This document shows, piece after piece, positions 22,601-28,600 of a DNA stretch of 64,000 bases. Position numbers and translations under genes: made by a program. The notes beneath the pieces were generated by a model that worked only from the letters and a program-made list of their open reading frames with translations, searched no databases and was not told where the DNA came from. The DNA lies in assembly GCA_030710605.1 (NCBI GenBank), contig CP092879.1:80836935-80900934 (forward strand), read 5' to 3'. This stretch comes from Cordylochernes scorpioides. Lineage: Eukaryota; Arthropoda; Arachnida; Pseudoscorpiones; Chernetidae. Within the stretch, counting starts at the first letter, position 1, and the number at the start of each line of letters is the position of its first letter.

Positions 22601-25600
22601 TTAATATAATCTGTTTCATCCTTATTTGTATTCAAACTCAAAATAATGATGTCAAAATAAAAACGGCAAAAGAGTGGGATGTAGACAGCTACGAGGAAAA
22701 GCTTCAATATAAAATTCAGTATAATTATATTATATGTAAAAATAGTTATAATTTTGAGCGATAGATGTCGCTGTATTGAGAATGATATATTTAACATTAT
22801 CTTTGTATGTTCTCTTAGTAGAGATACTTTACAATAATACAATTTCCTACAAGATCTAATGTAGAGACTTACCTCAGGGATAGGAGCGTGGAAGTTGTAG
22901 ATGTTGTGGAGATGGTGAGGTTTCTTTAGATCTACCAGCTCATCGAATTCGTAGTGCTTGTGATACTCATAGGCGAGGTCGTAGTGGGGCACCATGTCTG
23001 TAGGCAGCGGCTTGAGTTCCTGACGGACCGTCTCCGACACCAGCTCGGCGTTCTCGCTGCATCCCACCTCAGTGTTAACATCTTCTTTTATAATCTTACT
23101 AGACGAATGGCCCGGGCAACGCCCGGGTTTTACCCGAGTGCGAATATATATTAAAAACGTTGTCTTGGGTGGTCGCTATTGACAGGGTGGTCTGTATTGA
23201 CAGGTGTTGGGTGGTCGCTATTGACAGGGTGGTCTGTATAGACAGGTGTATGTATCACACAGCTGATAACAGGGTTGTCTAGAGTGGCCGCTATAGACAG
23301 GGTGGTCTGTATAGACAGGTGTATGTATCACACTGCTGATAACAGGGTTGCCTAAAGTGACCGCTATAGACAGGGTGGTCTGTATAGACAGGTGAATGTA
23401 ACACACTGATGATAACAGGGTTGCCTAAAGTGACCGCTGTAGATAGGGTGGACTGTATAGACAGGTGGATGTATCACACAGCTGATAACAGGGTTGTCTA
23501 GAGTGGCCGCTATAGACAGGTGTATGTATCACACAGCTGATAACAGGGTTATCTAGTATGGCCGCTATATACAGGATGGTCTGTAAAGACAGGTGGATGT
23601 ATCACACAGCTGATAACAGGGTTGTCTAGAGTGGTCGCTATAGGCAGGGACCACTATAGGGACCTATACAGTGCCGCTATAGTCTGGGTGGTCTGTATAG
23701 ACAGGTGGATGTAACACACTGCTGATAACAGGGTTGTCTAGAGGGGGGCAGGGAGGACACGTGTTCGCCGGCAGCCAATGGGCGCGCATTCTATCCGTGA
23801 GCTTCAGACATACAGACAGAATAAGGCAATTATATAAGTAGATCATAGGATTAAGATCGTGTAACTAAAAGTTGATGATGGTTTGTGTCATCTATCGGAA
23901 TAATATATCAACGAATTATAAGGTTGTCCCAAAAGTTCGTGTGTTTCTTAAAACGTTGTTTTTCTTATTACTTGACGAATAATATTATTACGGCGAATAC
24001 ATAATAATACAATTACTTCATACATAATACAAAGACATTATATATAAAGTCGAATAATAATATTGGTATTTTAATTTTTTGCAAGTGTTTACGAACTTTT
24101 GGGACAACCTTGTATTTCAGAATTTGTCAAATACTATTTCTTGATTAATCAAGAAAACCTAACCACGTACGTATTTCGGGCTGTTAGCCCTTATCAGCGT
24201 GGTGAAAACTATACCTCAACGACCAAAAAAAAGCTGGTTGTTGCAGATCCACTGTCTTTTTTTGTGTGTGCGATTTAATTTCTCATTTTTATTTGAAGAT
24301 ATTGCGAGGGAGGCCTTCAAAATGTAAGAAAGCCGTGTAAGAAGACGCCCCCCCCCCCCCCCCCCCCGCGGCGCGAGCGGCGGCGGTCACGCCCATGATG
24401 CAACTTCCGCCCTCCCTCGCCCCCCACTTCTCTTTGTTCTTTTTGTTATCAAGTTGTTGTGGTCGACGCGTGCTCGCGTTTTGAGATCCAAAACTCTATC
24501 TCTCTCTTTTGAAGTAATTCTTTAACTGTAATTTTTGTATTAATTATAATAAATTTTCATTCTTCACAGCAATCATTGAGTTGCTATAGTTTTAATTATT
24601 TTATGCTTGTTACGCCGTCCAGTGATTCGAATTTCTTTGATCAAAGCTCGACACTGGTCTTTGTGGTATTTGACACTGTGTATCACCCTAGTAAAAAAAC
24701 TTTACTAGTGATGATTTCAAAAAATGAGTTACAACACCGGTTTTCCGGTTTTGGAAAATTCAGACAAAAAGGCAACCCTGTATACCATGGTTTCGGGCTT
24801 TGACCCTCATCAGTACAGGGACGGCTTCGATTTCATAGCATCCAACGGGAGGAATTGGACTTATGAAAGAATCGGAGGCCATTGGAGCATTTTTTAAATT
24901 AGAAAAATGTGTGTGTGGCCAATGCGGGATTTGATCCCAGGTCGTATCGGTAGCAAACCAACGGTTTAGACCATCCTTCCACCGACCCCCAAAGGATGAT
25001 TGTATATGATGGCAGTTGGCGGTTGTTTATGTTAGATAGGTACTTACTGATGGAAGATTTGCACAATCTGTCCGTTGGTGGTGAAGGGAGCATATGTAAG
25101 CTCTCCCTCGCTGGTAGCGTTCTCCACGACGTAGTTATGGCGGCTGCCCCGGAGATTATAGTGGTAGAATACGTTGGAGTGAAGGACATGCTGGAACAGC
25201 CTGTTAGTGATCCAGCGCTTGCTAAGATAAGTTCACCTACCGGTTCGTGACCCGGACATTCCTCACAGGGATATCCTGGGAAGTTGAAGAACACTAAGAA
25301 TGGCACTCTGTCACAGTTATGGTAGTTCTTAGACTTGGTGATGTTCAGGACGTGGTTGTTGTAGGGATTGCCGGCGTAGGGATGGCTTTGGACAAGATAG
25401 CTTGTCTCACAGTTGCCACCGATGTCTTTCTGCACGCCAAGACATGGTCCAATTATCATCGTGTTTACAGTACGTGTAGCAAGAAAACAGTCTCATTGGT
25501 AAGTTACGTCTAAGTATTCCCTAGGAGCTTTGTCAACTTACATTGCCCCAGTTCAATGGATCGCCAGAAAAACTGATGAACCAAGCTCATACACAATAAT

Positions 25601-28600
25601 TTAAATCATTATATAATAAGGTCTTCGGAGATAATTTCACATAAGATATATATGTAAATATGTTTGTATATTAATAAAACAATTTTCATACTATTTCAGA
25701 AATTTGGGAAGAAGATGAACGTTGTGATCGTTGAAATATCTCAAGTAATAAAACCCCGATTTACGATCCAAAATGTGCCGTTTTTTTTTCAAATAGATAT
25801 CAATAAGAAACAAAAAATGGTAAATATAATCGCAGAATTTATTGATATATGGCATTTATAAATGAAACCATTAAAGCACGAATCTTTCTTTTATACATAA
25901 AATAAACTTCTACTATCCTTATTGCAATGAAAAATATATTAGGAGGTCTTGGCTCATCAGTGGTAAACCCCCCAGCGGTTTTGACAATTTAATCTACTAA
26001 ACTAGAAGTTTTTTTTATGTGTAAAAGAAAGATTCGTGTTTTTATTTATTATTATTTTTAATGTTTTTATTTTTTATACAGTAGAACCTCCATGAGAGGA
26101 CACTCGCGCTAGAGGACACCTCTCTACAAAGAACAGTTTTTATTTGAAAAATTACCATTTTTACAATTTAGCAACTCTCCGGTAAGAGGACACCTCTTGG
26201 TTCTGGAATTAGCTGTCCTTTACAGGGAGGTTCTACTGTATATATATATGGCGCGTTATTATTGCCTTATAATTAATTTATATAATTATTATTGTGTTTT
26301 TAATAGGTTTATACCTGAAGAAGAATCTGTGTCTTAAAAAAGCTAGCACAAGATTTAATAAAAGAAACCTGCCACTATATTGATGTGGGATCTCCTGGTT
26401 GAACAAGCAGACACACGTTGTACAAAGATTGTGTACTTACCTCCATCACCCTGAAGACCTCTTGATCATGTTCTGAACGGGAAGACGTCTCATGATCGGG
26501 GATCTTCACAGGGTTGTTCTGTTCCAAGTTGAGCTGGAACAGGGAGATAACGGACTTCTTGATATTCACTGACCAATCGGGATCGTCCCTGCTGGTGTAG
26601 AAGCGGTTGAACTGAAACAAATATTGATTTTTTTAAAATGTTGATCTTTAAACATGATGAACTATACACTCATGGACAAAACTTAAGGAAGTTGTACTTT
26701 TTAGCATGTATATCGAGATTCAGACAATATTTGATATACATGAAAGATATTTGATACACCAGTGACCTTTATTGAAGACACACGATATAACCAAAATGTT
26801 AACAAAATTGCCTGTCTCCTCAAAAAAAACAGACAACTAAAGACCTTATAGACTTCCCACTTCCTTAATTTTTGTCCATAAGTGTATGTTTAGTATTTTA
26901 GTAGTTGAAAATTTCGATATATAGCTTTTAAATTCAATTTATCGATGCAATTAGGGAGGGAGTGATGTTAGTATATGATGCTTTTAGCGATTTAAGTCAC
27001 TCAAACATTAGAGTATTACAATATGTATATGATATCCCAATATTTTAGACTTCAGAAATAAAAAACATACTCAGAGACGATGCATAGTGGCTATAGTATG
27101 CTTACCTCTCCCCGCTCGGCGTACACCTTGAAGGGCTTAGTCAACACAGAGGCTAGGGCCTCCTCAGTGCGGTAGTTGAACTTCTCCTCTTCGAAGTTGT
27201 TCACCATGCGGTTGAAGTTGTCGAATTTGGGGTCCTCGAAGTACATCACGTAGTAGCCCTGCTGCGGCTGGATAACCAGGCCGCTCTCGAAGGCAAGGCC
27301 GGCCACATGAGGCTTGATGCGGGTGAACCCCACGTCCAGGTAACCCTTGACACGGTACCGGTAGTCCCGGTCGTACACGTAGCCTGGGGACAAGGCTTAG
27401 CGGTTAAACAAGATATTTAGGCTTAGTGGTTAGGCTTAGCGATTAGGCTTAGTGGTTAGGCTTAGCGGTTAAGGCTTAGTGGTTAGGCTTATCGATTAGG
27501 CTTAGTAGTTAGGCTTAGTGGTTAGGCTTAATGATTAGGCTTAGCGATTAGGCTTAGTGGTTAGGCCTAAGGGTTAAATTTGATTTCAGAAACAAATACT
27601 CGTGCTATAAAGATTCAGTTGTTGACATTCGTGAGATATAGCGATCATATAGCTTAACTTGAATTTGGATTTTTTTTGAAAACAAAAAAAGAAAGTAGAA
27701 ATTATACTTACCACTGCAAGTGGCTAACGCTGTAAACAACAAAATAAGAATAGTTAGTACAGAGTTATTACATAACAGATAGTTCTGTAAATAGAGAAAT
27801 TCATATTCAAATATCTTTAGATAATAAATTGGCATATATTGGATTGAATAAAAATATTTATTTGCCATATTTCGTGTCATGATGCTATGCGGGGTTAAGT
27901 TTGTTTATACAAAACACGCCTTGACAAAGGTTAGCATTCAGCCAACCGAAATATTGGAAAATGAATCTTTTTATTCAATCCACAATGTCTTTTTATTATC
28001 TAAAGATATCAGATAGTATAGTGTAGTATTTAACGTGCAATATAGACCTATAAGGAGACGAAACATGGACAATGTTAGCCAAGAATGTCAGATTTTGAGA
28101 TATGGTGCTGGGAATATGTTTGCTTAAAATACCGTGGACATGTCACAAATGACGACGAGTTATCACTAGAGGAATAAAACATATGGCCCATCGAAATACT
28201 AAGAAAACGGAAATTGTGGAAAGGTTATATACGTGCTAAAAGATATGATAGCATAATAAAAATGTTGATTAAAGGGCTCATCAAAGATACCAGCATGATA
28301 TGTGCATGATTTATAAATACATCAGAGAACATTTAACAACTCTCATTCAATAATTCATATCATTGCAGTAAGGTCTGTAGAGATAATATTTGATGATATT
28401 TAAAAAGAAACGCATTGCCAGTAAATTTATTTGTGTAAAATTTTAACGATAGATGGCAATAAAATTTAATTTACTAATATATATTGGTTATGAAAACATA
28501 TTTTGCGGAAGAGCTTTGCTCGATGTATTACCTTGAAATTATATGTATGTACCTCTACAGACCTATAAGCTTATGTCCATAGTTCACTAAACACCCCTAA

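Noticed and set aside
22468-23067. 199-codon minus ORF as one protein
   Set aside because: Only its first part (22873-23056) is vitellogenin exon 7; the rest is intron read-through after a GTAAG donor.
27400-27578. Interstitial telomere
   Set aside because: The unit is 13 bp (TTAGGCTTAGYGG), not a pure TTAGG array.
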